Shown here: positions 45,490-57,305 of the stretch, piece by piece | How the letters are laid out: each line of letters starts with the position of its first letter | Numbering within the stretch: position 1 is the stretch's first letter | NCBI GenBank assembly: GCA_003550325.1 | Contig: QKWP01001208.1 | Coordinates: forward strand, 92,985-156,984 | Direction of reading: 5' to 3' | DNA length: 64,000 nt | DNA from: Gigaspora rosea | Lineage: Eukaryota > Glomeromycota > Glomeromycetes > Diversisporales > Gigasporaceae | Translations under genes and position numbers: made by a program | Notes under the pieces: generated by a model | What the model saw: the letters and a program-made list of their open reading frames with translations, nothing else | Database searches by the model: none | Told to the model about the DNA's origin: nothing

Positions 45490-46497
45490 TTTTTTTTTTA
45501 TTTGATTAGAGATGAAAATTAGAAATGAAGAAAAATGAAAATCTCAAAAAACCAAAATTTATAAATTTGTCAAACATCACAATGTAGAGTAATTCGTTAC
45601 TAGCCAATAACTAGAGTTCATGATACATATTTGTGTCATGTGCGTATTTTTATTCATTCAAGTACTATTCAAGTTATTCACTCGTAACTATAATTAATAA
45701 CAAAATGGCGTTTTTTATATTGTAGGTTGAGTCTTAATTATTATGTTACTAAATAAAGCAAACCATACTTTTCTGTTAATTCATTGCAAAATTTACATTA
45801 ATCTACTAAAAGATTTGTACGAATTCTTGAATTATTGGTAAGTTCAAATATCGATATACAGTATAGCAAGTTTTTAATTGTTGGTAATCCAAGCAATACA
45901 TTTTGGCTTCCAAGGCTATTTAATCAGCTGAATTGGTACTGGTCCTATTTGGTATGAGGTTGAATCTGTATAGTTTTCGATCTGAGTTCTACTTAGACAG
46001 TGAAAGGAAATTCTTTTTTTCAAGTTCATTTGGCTATAAGTTGCTTGCTGTTCTACTTTATTCTTCAAGACTATTTCTTTGACACTTAAGTCTTGCATTG
46101 ATTAATAAGCATCTGAAAATGGTTACCTTCTTTGATGTCTAATGTTCAAGTTCATCGATAAAATCTGTAATAGTTTTTAGTTACGATATTTTAAAAAATT
46201 TTTATTGAAAGTCTGCTATTTTTAAACCAAGATTTCGGTTTCCAAACATTAAACTAGTTTAGGCGCAATTTTTGAGTGTCGAATCTAAATCTGAACATTC
46301 TTGAAATTCATGAAATATGACTTGAAGGCTTTATTTCGTCCCAGCTAATTATTCGAATTTGCTGAAGACGAATATTAATCGAATAACAAATACGAAACTC
46401 TAAATTTGTACCAGGCTTCCCTTAATTACAGTCAATAAAATACCTTTTAATTGTAGCATAAATATAAATCAACAATGTTTCAGACCCATGCTGTAAT
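45490..46497. other. Intergenic DNA, no gene seen
   Basis: Upstream of the RING gene. Frames are short and the 60-codon minus frame at 45,916-46,098 has no motif. Confidence 0.35.
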
Positions 46498-46676
46498 TAG
46501 GGATGCCATGTGATTTAAATTACGATGATATCCTTTATAGAACATATGTCATGTAAACATCGGAATGCATTCAAAGTCAGAATGAATATAAAATTGGATT
46601 ACGTAATAAAGGTCATGTTTTTTAAATCATTTTTAAACCACAAAATTTGATTTAAATCATGATTTTGCCATCCCTA
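46498..46676. mobile_element. hAT-type MITE, about 179 bp
   Basis: Left TAGGGATGCCATGTGATTTA and the complement of the right end, TAGGGATGGCAAAATCATGA then TTTAAAT. The terminal word TAGGGATG is shared with the elements at 4,626 and 31,739. A target duplication was not confirmed. Confidence 0.65.
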
Positions 46677-48212
46677 ATGAAATGCCGTGACGAAATCACG
46701 AGGCATTCATTTGTCACAAGATCACGCAACAGACCCATGACGATAGATTTAAGTGTTGATGTATGATTTGATAAATGGAATGATGTATCGTGTGATGAGT
46801 AACGATTGATTAATGAGTGATGGTAAATATGAGGTCATTGAAAATTGCTATATAAGAGGGAAAATGGAATTTTGTTCTCTCTCTTTCGTCTTTCTGCTAG
46901 CTTTACGCAAGTCTAGCTTTGTCGTAAATACCAAACCACAAACGCCAGAGGGAATTTGATAGCCTGGGTGGACAACCCAGATATCCAGGGTAAGATTGGT
47001 AGCCCGACCGGACAGGTTGGATATCAAAACATAACCGGAACCAGGTGAAATAACGAGGGAATAAATAATCGATCCTATGGACGAGCTGTGGACCACGTGA
47101 GAGCGAGGCGATATCCCGTGTAGTGTATTTCGTGCCATGTTGTGATCGAGTGACTTTAACATTTTCATCACTGCACTATGAATAAAAAAATAATTACCTA
47201 ATTAATATAGAATTTACTGGCATAGGCAGTATCCACTAGAATGATTCTGGATTTCAGTGGCTGGGCTCTCCTAATGAAGATTTTTTATTCATTAGATGAA
47301 GTCCAATTACAAATGACCTTAAAAAAAATAATATAAACAGTGTATATACATGTAATTCGCGTCTTTTACATGTTATCATGCTGTAAATTCCGGATCTAAT
47401 CTAACTGTGCGTTGGCGAGATTATCACATACGTATTAGCATTATTATAGAATCTGATTCCTAGAGATATCATACTCGGATATATCTTACGCCTATTCTAT
47501 TTGAATTTACTAATATATATTTTTATATCAATATACTCTTATTATAATTGACCGGACTTGTTTTCTTCTGCCTATGATCTAATTATCTTAGTTCGGCATA
47601 TTGTAAAAAGAATAATATGTGGATTTTCAAATTTTATCTTTACTAATTAAATGAATTTATGTATTACAAGGAAATTTTGTTACAAATTTAATAAACTTTA
47701 CACTCACCTGAAGTTTCAAGGGCAATATACGAATAAGATGCATGAGTAACAAATAAATCAATGTGAAACGAAATAATTTATGCGTAAAAAGTGAATTTGC
47801 CAAATTTTCAATTGAATCTGCACTTACACTGACTAAATCAAACGAATAAATTGATTCAAGCAATATTATAAGTAACTGATTAAATTTACTACTGTATAAA
47901 TGTATCTGCATTCATCCTGAATTTCCCCCGGCTTCAATAGGTTTTTAAATCTTATTTATCGCTATCGCGATATCTCACATACTCTGGTACCCACATGACA
48001 TTACGTTGTATTCGTAACACACATCTATTTTTATGTCATTCTAACTCAGAATGATGTGATAAACTCATTAAAATCGTAATTTTGGTGGTGAAATATCCGG
48101 TTGGAGTAACATTTCAATGAACTTTATTATTTCAAGTTAGTCAACTTATTTTACCGGTATTAATCCAGTTCAAAAAAAAATAAATAAAAATAATAATAAA
48201 AAAAATTTTGGT
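46677..48212. other. Intergenic DNA with a possible LTR-like or promoter segment and an uncertain exon
   Basis: 46,680-47,170 is GC-richer than its surroundings and carries ctatataagaggg at about 46,847-46,859 followed by a pyrimidine-rich stretch, as in a promoter or LTR. Element ends could not be fixed, and the minus frame at 46,848-47,171 is not accepted. A minus frame at 47,657-47,911 encodes hydrophobic sequence (FTLIYLLLMHLIRILPLKL) followed by a donor-like gtgagt; it could be one exon of an unrecognised gene, low confidence. Confidence 0.3.
48195..48206 (-). terminator. Pol III terminator of the tRNA-Tyr gene
   Basis: Run of T on the minus strand (A-run on the + strand) within 10-20 bases of the tRNA 3' end. 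Confidence 0.7.
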
Positions 48213-48307
48213 TCCGGCAAGCCAGATTTGAACTAGCGACCTAGAGATATCGATGTTGAGGTTTCCCCCACTACAGTCTCCCGCTCTACCAACTGAGCTA
48301 TTGCCGG
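48213..48307 (-). tRNA. tRNA-Tyr (anticodon GTA) with intron
   Basis: Minus-strand cloverleaf: acceptor CCGGCAA with TTGCCGG and A73; D arm AGCTCAGTTGGTAGAGC; anticodon stem GGAGA with TCTCT and loop CTGTAG; an intron of about 22 bases after position 37 (starting tgggggaaacc); T arm GCTAG TTCAAAT CTGGC. The first pair C1-G72 is the known eukaryotic tRNA-Tyr identity feature, and the intron position is the usual one for this tRNA. The internal A and B boxes (TAGCTCAGTTGG and GTTCAAATC) are the Pol III promoter. A run of T on the minus strand just beyond the 3' end is the terminator. Confidence 0.93.
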
Positions 48308-48757
48308 TATTTCTTGCAATTTAAAAAATTTTATTTGACGATATATATTAAATGTGTTAGTATTGTGCAATTTTATTAAATATGATCGACTTTACATATT
48401 TCACATGAATAACTTTATTTCCTTAAGGCTTTGTTTCGTTTAATCGAAAGAATGGATATTCCGTTTTCAAGTTCTTTTAGAGGTTTTGAATGATGAACAG
48501 ATTATCTGACAATATCATCCATTCATATAATCGAATTGTAATTTCATTACTTATACGTATAGTATATAACAAAAAGTTTATAATTTAATATTTGATATAT
48601 ATTTAATTTAATCAATGCCATTTTAAACTAAGTTTTTGAGAATATATATATGATTTAGGTGGACACAGTGCACTTAAATGGTTTTGGTTCTTAAAAACAA
48701 CTTAAGTTGGAATTTAATATTTATTGAATATTTAAGGTGAACAAGGAAAATAAATAT
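48308..48757. other. AT-rich intergenic DNA, no gene seen
   Basis: No supported frame between the tRNA gene and the next element. Confidence 0.35.
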
Positions 48758-48987
48758 TTGTCGCAGCTGATGCTGAAAACGGCTGATGCTGAAATTTGGG
48801 ATCTCGATTTGAAATTATAAGCCCTGCTAAAATCCACAAATATTCTTTAAATATCAAATCTACTCCCAAAACTTACCCTAACCCTATAAGACAAAAACAA
48901 AAAAATCACCACAAAAAAATTTTAAAATTTCATATCAAAGTAGGTCAAAATTTCAGCATCAGCCGTTTTCAGCATCAGCTGCGACAA
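48758..48987. mobile_element. MITE, 230 bp, with near-perfect 38-bp ends
   Basis: ttgtcgcagctgatgctgaa then aacggctgatgctgaaattt at the left; the exact complement at the right. Each end contains the direct repeat gctgatgctgaaa. The 73-codon frame inside is a by-product. A one-end fragment (tttcagcatcagctgcgg) lies at about 62,192-62,210. Confidence 0.88.
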
Positions 48988-49727
48988 TATTTTTTTTTTA
49001 TGATTAGAAAAATATAATGTAATTCATTTCATGGGTGACAATCGTATTAATCAAAATAAATGTTATAAGTTCATTCACATCATAGGCAATTCCCATTATG
49101 GTTTATATAAATACAAAGAATATTACTGGGTTATGAAGTACTGTGATAATAAAATCATTGTCGTTCTGTGAAATAAAGGGCTGAAAAGTTCTTTCATGAC
49201 ATATATTAATCAATAATCAAACTTGTAAAATAAAAGGATATTCTTAGATTAACTTCTTTTAAGTTATAAATAAAATCATTTTATTAAAGTGATCGCTTTA
49301 AATATATTTCGTAACTAATAATATGACAAATTTTAAATATATTTCGTATTACTATATGATCGCATAAAATTCCGTAATCACAAGTTTTTTTAAAATTTCA
49401 ACTTTTAAGTGAATTACAATTATTCCGTATCTATTTATAGCATATATGCAAACGAAAGAGAAAAACTTTTATATATAAAAAACTTGTAAAGTGTGAAAAG
49501 AAAAAACGGTTGTCGTCCTAATAATAATAAAATTTTATTTAAGTTTATAAAATTTAAACTTTTATATATAGCAACGGCTAGAGATTTCTAAATTTTTACC
49601 TATTCCATTTTGATAACATAAACCGACATTAATTATTTTGTCCAACCGTATTTCCATTTTTGCTGATTTAAGATATAATTCAAACGCTTTTTTTTCATCA
49701 TATCATAATTGATCTATTTACATCATA
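48988..49727. other. AT-rich intergenic DNA, no gene seen
   Basis: The words tttaaatatatttcgta recur around 49,290-49,350. No coding frame. Confidence 0.35.
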
Positions 49728-50003
49728 TCATCTTAACAATCCCAATGTATGTAATGCCTTACAATACAAAAAGCTTTTTTTCTTAACTTGTAATTCATAT
49801 GGACTATTTTCTATCCAGCGCCTTACTAAATGCAAATGTGTCTTTTTATTAAAATATAAGTAAAATTTCTCTTCATTTATCCGATTCCACCAACCAAATA
49901 CGTTTAAAAGTGCGAATATGTTAATCATTTCTCCAATTCCAAAGTGCATGACCAACAACCTCAAGAATCCGATTATTCCTTGTAAAATCTGATCCAAATC
50001 CAT
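49728..50003 (-). CDS. Hypothetical protein, 91 residues
   Basis: The first real ATG is at 50,003. The frame (IIGFLRLLVMHFGIGEMINI, later NEEKFYLYFN, HLHLVRRWIENSP and ALHTLGLLR) has a hydrophobic N-terminal half and a mixed, protein-like second half, and is unusually long for DNA this AT-rich. It may be one exon of a longer gene or a small stand-alone protein. No family recognised. Confidence 0.4.
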   Translation of the reverse strand: MDLDQILQGIIGFLRLLVMHFGIGEMINIFALLNVFGWWNRINEEKFYLYFNKKTHLHLVRRWIENSPYELQVKKKSFLYCKALHTLGLLR

Positions 50004-50153
50004 ATGCAAAGGACTTATAGTGATCGTCTAGAGGTCTGAAAATTGTCTTGTTCCTAAGTTTACCAGACATTCCTATGAAAATTAATTTAAAATTCATCAG
50101 TCAGATAAACTTGTAATTTCTAGTTCTCTTACTAACAAATTCAGTAACTTCTA

Positions 50154-50330
50154 CTAAATGAAGAAGGAATTCAGCGGCGTGCAAATGGCATTCACAAACA
50201 GCGACGTCAAAACTACGACACCGAAAGCGACGAGCTTGCAACAAAGCTCCAATAACACGACGATATAAACGACACCAAAATCGGCGACACCAGCGACGAT
50301 TAGTACGTAAAAAAAAGTATTAAAAAATTT
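50154..50330 (+). other. Arg-rich coding-like stretch with cgacg/cgac words
   Basis: One + frame reads RHRKRRACNKAPITRRYKRH and continues in the same style to a stop at about 50,320. The words cgacg, cgacac and gcgac recur, so this may be a GC-richer simple repeat instead of a gene. The three-fold cgacacc/cggcgac spacing favours a repeat. Confidence 0.3.
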
Positions 50331-50550
50331 TAACGTACCCTTAGGGTACATATGTATTTAATTCAAGTTAAAAAAAAGTTAGATCGATTATCATAAAAAA
50401 TTCTAGATCTTCGATTTTTAACGATTTTCCATATACATCTAGATCAGTATAAAAAAATAAATAAGTACAGTAATAAAAAAAAGAAATATAATTAAAATCA
50501 TCCACGGTGATGATCACCACTATCACGTGAACCACTACGCGTTGATATAT
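50331..50550. other. AT-rich DNA, no gene seen
   Basis: Nothing recognised except short tgatgatcaccactatcacgtg-type palindromic words near 50,505-50,530. Confidence 0.3.
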
Positions 50551-50880
50551 CGTTTTTGTGTTGGTAAACATCCTTGCTGAGAGAGTTACCAAAAGCTGGG
50601 ATTTTTTTGATATATGCTCCGTGAGACTGCTGCCTAGCTGCTCGCTTCGCTCGCAGCGTATGGCAACTATACTAGTTTATAGTAAAGTAAGTGTATGCTT
50701 ACATCATTTTTGTGTTGGTAAACATCTTTGTTGAGAGAGTTACCAAAAGCCGGAGTTTTTTAGATATACGCTCCGCGAGACTGCTGCCTATCTGCGAGCG
50801 AAGCGAGCAGCGTATGGCAACTATACTACTACTGGTACTATACTAGTTTATAGTAAAATAAGTGTGTGCTATAATTCTAA
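50551..50880. repeat. Imperfect tandem duplication of about 155 bp with inverted hairpin core
   Basis: Copy A (about 50,551-50,703) and copy B (about 50,704-50,880) share tttttgtgttggtaaacatc, gagagagttaccaaaagc, gagactgctgcct, gcgtatggcaactatac and actagtttatagtaaa. In A the centre reads gctgctcgcttcgctcgcag; in B it reads ctgcgagcgaagcgagcagc, the reverse complement. Copy B also has an extra actactggtactat. Confidence 0.85.
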
Positions 50881-51045
50881 ATGTTTACTATAATGTGGTT
50901 CAATTAACGATTTAACAGCTAAATTTTATTTGAATTATTTTTGAGTGGACTTGTATTTATGAAATTGAGCATAATTTAAGAGTAGGTATCGTATGTCACG
51001 TTACACATATATAATTTCGTGCAGATCACGGAACTCAGCCCTTAT

Positions 51046-51492
51046 AAAAGATCACACAAACTCAGCATGATTAAAAATCCATCTGATTGGCTGTCGATCC
51101 TTATAGTAATGCCCTATATAAAAATACGATCGATCATATGAAAAGTCACAAACGAATCTGATTATATGATTAAATTTGCTAGAAGCAAGTAATATTGGAA
51201 AACAATATTTCTTTAAAATTTCGGTAACAGTTAATTATAAAAATTTATGACTTGCTATTTGCAAGTAAAAAAATTACATAATAAATAGCTAACGAAATTT
51301 TAAAGAAATATTGTTCTCCAACGTTACTTGCTTCTAGCAAATTTAATCTGATATAATCAGATTCGTTAGTGACTTTTCATATGATCGATCGTATTTTTGT
51401 ATGGGACGTTTACCCTAATCAGCCAATGAAAATTCAAAGATCGGCAACCAATCAGATGGATTTTTAATCATGCTCACAAACTCGTGATCTTT
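51046..51492. mobile_element. Foldback element, about 447 bp, arms near 190 bp
   Basis: Left arm aaagatcacacaaactcagc, then atgattaaaaatccatctga, is matched by the complement of the right arm aaagatcacgagtttgtgag, then catgattaaaaatccatctg. Inner matches include tcatatgaaaagtcac, aatttgctagaagcaagtaa and aatatttctttaaaatttcg. No coding capacity. Confidence 0.85.
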
Positions 51493-52392
51493 AAAAATTT
51501 TTCGCAACAGTTTAATACCGTCAAAAAACACTGTTTTTTTATCGTTCAAAGGCTCATACACTCAACAGTAAGTCGTTTTCTATTAGCAAGTTGGAGTAAG
51601 GCGAAGTTAACTTTGCGCATCTGGCTTCAAAAGTGCGCATCCCAAGCAAACTTTATTAAAAAATAATTTTTTTATAAAAAATTTAATAGATAACGATTTC
51701 AATCACTTGTTTACAATTAATTATATTGCGAAAAACTATCATGTTTAGGAATTTTTGGAAGTTAGCTAGAGACTTTTTGTAAAAAAAGCATTTATTAATA
51801 AATCTATTTATAGATTAAATAACATGGGTGATGGTCTATTTAGATAGTTATAAAAATTTAATTAATTGTAATGCGTATAATAAGTGTAAAAAGCATTTTT
51901 TTATAAGAATTTATTATTATATTAGTAAAAATTGGTTAAAATAAATTAAGATTGTTACAAGTCAAAAGATATTTAATTTTCGTTCGTAGTAATGTTAATA
52001 ATTTGATTGACTGATACTATTTTTAGTTTTGTTGTACTAATGATCTACATCTTGCAGCTATGCCGTTATTTCACTATAACGTAGATTACATGAGATACCC
52101 TATCCTTAATGATTTACTATCGCTATGTACCAAAAGAAAAAATTAAATATAGAAATATAGTAATAACAATTCGCAAAAATTTTATACTACTTGTCTTTAC
52201 GTATATCTGTAAGTTTATCACGTGGTTGCACTAGCACATGACCAAGGTGATCATCACCATGGGTTATAGTTAGAAATATTCTAAAAAAAAACTGAAAATA
52301 CCGAAATAAAAAAATTGTTACACAAAAAAATTACCACATTTATATATACGAAATTGATCATCATACCCTCTACCCTTAAAAAAAAAATTTTT
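51493..52392. other. AT-rich intergenic DNA, no gene seen
   Basis: Contains an end-like fragment catcataccctctaccctt (about 52,361) related to the termini of the element at 54,108-54,631. Confidence 0.35.
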
Positions 52393-52960
52393 TTTTAAGA
52401 ATCGAAAAAAGGATTCAAGACCTGATCCTGGCTCTGATACTCTGCAAGACTATATGAAGATTGTAAAGAAACCATCACCAAGCCCTCTATGATTCCATTG
52501 AAGAAAAAGAGAACAATCATTGCAAGATCAGATCACCCGATAGTGCTAAACTAAAAAGGAATAGTTAAATTGACAAAATTTGATTTACAATTTTTTTTAA
52601 GAATCGGAAGGAGAATACAAGACCTGATCCTGGCCTGCAAGACCATATGAAGATTGTGAAGAAACCATCACCAAGCCTCCATGATTCCAATGAAAAAAAA
52701 GTGAACAATTATTGCAAGATCAGATCACCCGATAGTGCTAAACTAAAAAGGAATAATTAAATTGACAAAATTTGATTTACAATCGGAATGATGATGCATA
52801 AATCAGTTGCATTTGAGGCTTTGTTAATTATCAGAACAACCTCCCCAAAGTTAAACATGGGAAATCGATTGTCAACGATTATGTGTGATGAGGTTGATCA
52901 AGGAAAAATTCGATCTTGTTTTTTTTGTTTCTGCCCCATGTACTTTTTTTTATAAATAGT
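52393..52960 (+). pseudogene. Tandemly duplicated coding fragment of unknown family
   Basis: Two copies of about 195-210 bp (52,393-52,590 and 52,591-52,785). Copy 2 is open: RPDPGLQDHMKIVKKPSPSL then CKIRSPDSAKLKRN. Copy 1 has RPDPGSDTLQDYMKIVKKPS and a frameshift after it. A third open stretch follows (HKSVAFEALLIIRTTSPKL, STIMCDEVDQGKIR). Differences between copies keep the amino acids similar, which points to former coding function. An aataaa signal at about 53,007 could be the 3' end. No family recognised. Confidence 0.45.
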
Positions 52961-53815
52961 GTTAGTTTTGACCTGCGTAAAAGATGTATCATTGATTTGT
53001 TTTGTAATAAAGATAAACCAATCTTGGTTTCTTTGTCCTTCGTTTAATAAAAGAACTGTTTCGTGAATTCACCGTATACCCAATACACCTTAGCCTCTCC
53101 AAATCGTTACGCCTCTCATCATTGGGTATATTGTAGGGTGTTTTGTTGATCTTGGTGGTTGGTAGTTGGTGGTTGTCCATCCTGTGACACCGGCCCGGAT
53201 TTCCGACAAACTTATAAACTCTACTCAAACTTTACATGCACAAATACCATTCAATTAACTGATATATACTATAAATTACCAAACTCAATTACTTCGCATT
53301 ACCCGACCGAGAGAGCTGGATCGTTCTAGCATGTACTGTACGTACGTATGTCTGACAAGATACTATAAGCAATATCTAGGATTATAATCCGGATAATCCT
53401 TATCCTTGATCCGATATGTAATACAGATCCATTCGTTTAAAATTAACAGATACAGATATCCAAAATTGATCTGAATTATCGGATGAATCCAAATACGGAT
53501 CAAAGCACTATCATATATCAACATTTTATCTATGAAACTGCTTATTGGCACCAACAAAAAGTTTCCTTACGAAATTTTGGTATTAAAAAAGCTCTTTTTA
53601 AGCTAATTTAATAGCAAACCCTAATCCTAATTTAACTGCAAAAATTTTTTAGCGAAATTTTTTCAGTAGGATTTTAAAGTGCACTAGTAATTATTGGATT
53701 ATGCCTTTTAGGCCTAAGGTTGCCTGACGTAATAGGTTTGACAGGGTTGTAAAGTTGCAACCTTTTATTCGAAGGTTGTGCAATAGTCGTATATAATTCA
53801 TAAAATAGCTGCAAT
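52961..53815. other. Intergenic DNA, no gene seen
   Basis: Somewhat more balanced base composition at 53,030-53,220, with no recognised product. Frames at 52,989-53,228 and 53,363-53,557 (minus) show no motif. Confidence 0.3.
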
Positions 53816-53930
53816 TGGTGTAATTGTTGTAATACTGTAATAGGTGTAATGGTTGTAATAGCCAATAGACTTAATAGTTATAATAGGTGTAATGGTTGTA
53901 ATAGCCGTAATAGCCGTAATAAATATATTG
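53816..53930. repeat. Degenerate tgtaatgg/gtaatagc minisatellite
   Basis: Words gtgtaatgg.tgtaatag and gtaatagcc repeat every 9-18 bases. Minus frames with TITPI repeats are by-products. Confidence 0.85.
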
Positions 53931-54107
53931 ATCGAGTTATACCATATTGGTCGATTAATGAAATTGGACCTTAATTTAGTCCCCAAAATATTCAATGATC
54001 TGCAAAAAGTCACATGTTGATTGGATGTAAATAAAAAACATACCCCAAAATCACATGTCAAATTCGTGGTCTCTTCTAGAAAATATAGTAAAACCCATGA
54101 GCCTACC

Positions 54108-54631
54108 TTAAGGGTAGAGGGTACTATTTTAAAATTATATATAAACTTAATGGTAAATTTTTTTTATATTTAATTTTATGAAAAATTATAATAAATAAAC
54201 TAATAATATTTTAAGCCAAGTTTGTAGAGCAGGTTTTTCTGATTCTAATAATAGTAAAATCATTAAAATTGGTTAAATACTTAGTAAAATATAAAATTTT
54301 AAAGATTGGGTATTAAAATATAGTAATAAAACTAACTTATAAATTTATGTAAATTGACCAATCAGCATTAGCAATTTTGTGCAACCCAGAAAAATTTTTG
54401 GCCAACCCAAAAAAACTTTATGATATATGCAAGTATATTTTTTAAAATATAATTATAGTTCAAAATTTTACCATAATAGATAAATTGTTTTATTTATATT
54501 TTGTAAAATTTTAATAAAAATTAGTTGTAATTTAAAAAGTTTTATTAGTAGCATATGTCAATTTTATATAAAAATTTCAAAATACCATATAAAAACTATA
54601 TAAAAATGATCTACGTACCCTCTACCCTTAA
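54108..54631. mobile_element. MITE, about 524 bp, with TTAAGGGTAGAGGGTAC ends
   Basis: Left ttaagggtagagggtac and the exact complement gtaccctctacccttaa at the right. AT-rich interior without genes. The same terminal word appears alone at about 52,368. Confidence 0.75.
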
Positions 54632-54754
54632 AACCCTTGAGTTTTTTTAGAAAGAATCAAATTTAATAAAAAGTAAGAGAAGTTAATCTTAAATTAAAAG
54701 TTGTTTTTTAAATTTTTTAAAAATTTAAACTTTACAAAGTTTAACTTTTTAGTT

Positions 54755-55015
54755 TGTTTAGATTTCACGATGCGCACTTAGCTTTTGTTTAGATCTTGCG
54801 GCACATATTTAGTTTTATTTAGATCTTGCGACATATATTTAGTTTGGGCTTCATTTAGTATTAGCAATTTGGTATTTAGCTTGGGTTTAATGATATATAT
54901 TTAGAATAAGATTCACAGTATATATATTTACTTGGGTTTCACGATGCATATTTAGCTTGGGTTTGGGTTTGCGCAATACATATTTAGCTTGGGTTTGGGT
55001 TTGTGCTATATATTT
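54755..55015. repeat. Degenerate tandem repeat, unit about 35-45 bp
   Basis: Words tttagcttgggttt(c)acgatgcata and tttagatcttgcg.cacata recur seven or eight times with changes. Confidence 0.8.
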
Positions 55016-55859
55016 TAATTACAGGTTAACTAGATACTGGACTAGAGCCGCAAACATTAGAATATCAATGAACATTTACTATGACGTTTGACGTGACGTA
55101 TGTGACGTGACATTTAATATGATTATATATAAATTTTATATGACGTGAAGAGTGACGTACTACCTTGGACCTTCTAAATGTCTGCAGCTCTATACTGGAC
55201 ACAACGGGTTTTGTTATTATTACTTTGTCTATTTTCTATTTTCTATTAAACTATTATTATACTACGTGTATTACATTATATTAATTATATTAATTCATAT
55301 AAAAAAAAAAATGAGGAAAGCTTTCGAATGTTTAAACCTTTTTTATTTTTTATTATTAATTTTTTAATATGGAATATACAACTTCTTGCTCGTGAAATCT
55401 TTGATTAAATATTAAAACATTTATTTGTCAAAGAAAAAAACATTCTTTAATAGATCGAAAATAAATATGATTAATGTTTAACTGCACCAAATTTAGTTAG
55501 GCTCAATTAACTTAGATTGGATCCTGCGAAACCGATCAAAAAAATTAGCTCATACAGATCCAAATTTTTATTAAAAAAAGAAACTTGTATGACAAATTTT
55601 TTATTTATTAAAAAAAAATTACATTTAACCACTAACTAATTTTAATTCTAACAACTAACACTGAGTGCCTAAAAAACACCTTATAATAAATATTCCAAAC
55701 CACATCAAACACGACATAACAAAGCCACCAATGACATTCAATTTCTATGACCACAACATATACTCATATATCCAAAAACGACGAAGACTAAACTTTTACT
55801 AGAGATGCCACGAAACAACGAAAGCCTAAATGTCTACTGACGAAAACCAAAAAACGATT
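55016..55859. other. Intergenic DNA, no gene seen
   Basis: 55,080-55,160 repeats gacgtgacgt-type words (tgacgtttgacgtgacgtatg). The 71-codon frame at 55,152-55,367 is hydrophobic and AT-driven, not accepted. Confidence 0.35.
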
Positions 55860-56340
55860 CCAACAACCATAATAACTCAGGCAGTGATGGTGTGGCTATG
55901 CTATCCGGTATTCTAGCAAAACTAATATATAAAAAAAAAATATATTATTAAGTTAGGAAAAAAAAGACAAACAACGAAAACATACAAGATTCCGGTTCGA
56001 ATCTCCAATACTTGGCGTTTTAGCAAAGCCAACCTAAGAAAGAAAAGAGATTCAACTTAAGCCAAGAATAAAAAAAAAAACAAAAAAAAAAGTTACTTAT
56101 CTTATAGAGATTGGTCCCGTCGAGAAAATTCCTGCCCGGGTATTATTAAACTACCCAGGCCAATCCCTAATCTTACAGATCACAGCTGTAATTTCTACTA
56201 CTGGTGTTCTAACGAAATAAACCTACAAAAAGTTCAAGCTAAAGTTACAAAATATATAAATAAAAAAAAAACAAACAAAAAAAAAGACACTTATCTTACA
56301 GATCCCGGTCGGTCTAGTGAAGCAAAAATTAAAGTGATCT
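55860..56340 (+). repeat. SINE-like or dispersed repeat with B-box-like word and A-runs
   Basis: Three to four related sub-units, each with ggt.ttctagcaaaac-like sequence, an A-rich run and acttatcttacagatcccgg-like sequence. The first carries ccggttcgaatctcc, which matches a Pol III B box. No A box or full tRNA could be folded, so a SINE is only one possibility. Confidence 0.45.
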
Positions 56341-56379
56341 AGATCTGATTTAGATCTAGATCCAGAGGATGATCTGAAA

Positions 56380-56690
56380 ATAAATAATTAAATAAATAAT
56401 TAAAAAAATAGAAAAAAGTAAAATAAAAATAAATAAAAAAAAAAATAAGCAAAAAAAAAAGTAAATAAAAAAAGTAAAATAAAATAAATAAAAAATAAGC
56501 GAAAAAAAGTAAAAAAAAAATTAAAATAAAATAAAAAAACAATAAAAAATAAAAAAATAACAAAAAGAAATAAAAATAAAAAAATAACCGAAAAAAAATA
56601 AAAATAAAAATAAACGAAAAAAAATAAAAAAATTGAACAAAAAAAAATAAAAAAAAACGAAAAAAAAATTAAAAAGAAAATTCGTTGTTT
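56380..56690. repeat. Low-complexity A-rich tract (aaataaaaaaat type)
   Basis: Over 80% A on the + strand with only t, g or c single bases between. Long phenylalanine-rich minus frames are by-products. Confidence 0.95.
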
Positions 56691-57147
56691 GTTATACAGT
56701 ATAATATATATATGCAAATCATTATATATATTATTTGAACCACAAAATTTTTAGGGTATTCCAAAAATCAACCGATATGTCATGAATGGAGTACAAAATA
56801 CGAATACCAGTAACATAGTACGAATAGGGTATTGACTTGACAAAAAAACTGTTGATCGATAATTGATCAAAAAAAATTTTTTTTAATTGATCAAACATCA
56901 ATTATAAGTTATATACTTGATCGAGTATGGTCAATCAAGAATCTAATTTATAACCTCGAGTATATATAATCGATCAATCATTATGCCAATTATTAATCAA
57001 TTATATTATTTATCGAATCAAATAATGCAATCTTATATAATTACATCTCTCTTAGAGGTTATATCTATCAACTAGTTTATAATTGTTAACCAGGTAATCT
57101 AAATTATATAGTTCGAACAACCTAGTCCCAACAAATGGAATTTTCTA
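56691..57147. other. AT-rich DNA with repeated ttgatcaa / atcgatca words
   Basis: From 56,845 to 57,010 the words tgatcgataattgatca, ttgatcaaacatc and cgatcaatcatt recur. No gene. Confidence 0.4.
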
Positions 57148-57305
57148 GTGGCCAAATCTGAAATTTACATAATGCGGCCAAATTTGATATTTTTATTATA
57201 TGTGGCCAAATTTGATATTTTCATTATATGTGGCCAAATTTGTATTTTTATTATTTATGCCAAATTTGATTTTTCATTATATATACGGCCAAATTGGCAC
57301 ATGCT
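57148..57305 (+). repeat. ggccaaatttgatatttttattatatgt-type tandem repeat
   Basis: About five units of 25-33 bp beginning ggccaaatttg. The encoded frame is not considered a gene. Confidence 0.9.

Noticed and set aside
46848-47171. 107-codon minus frame
   Set aside because: Its first codon is not ATG, and the + strand looks like a promoter or LTR segment (ctatataag, pyrimidine-rich leader). Coding use is not supported.
48796-49017. 73-codon frame
   Set aside because: Lies mostly within the MITE at 48,758-48,987 and has no motif.
53674-54061. Minus frames with TITPI repeats
   Set aside because: Product of the gtaatagg/tgtaatgg minisatellite.
55985-56010. B-box-like ccggttcgaatctcc as a tRNA gene
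   Set aside because: No cloverleaf; kept only as part of a possible SINE-like repeat.
56339-56717. Two long phenylalanine-rich minus frames
   Set aside because: They arise from the low-complexity A-rich tract; composition explains the lack of stops.
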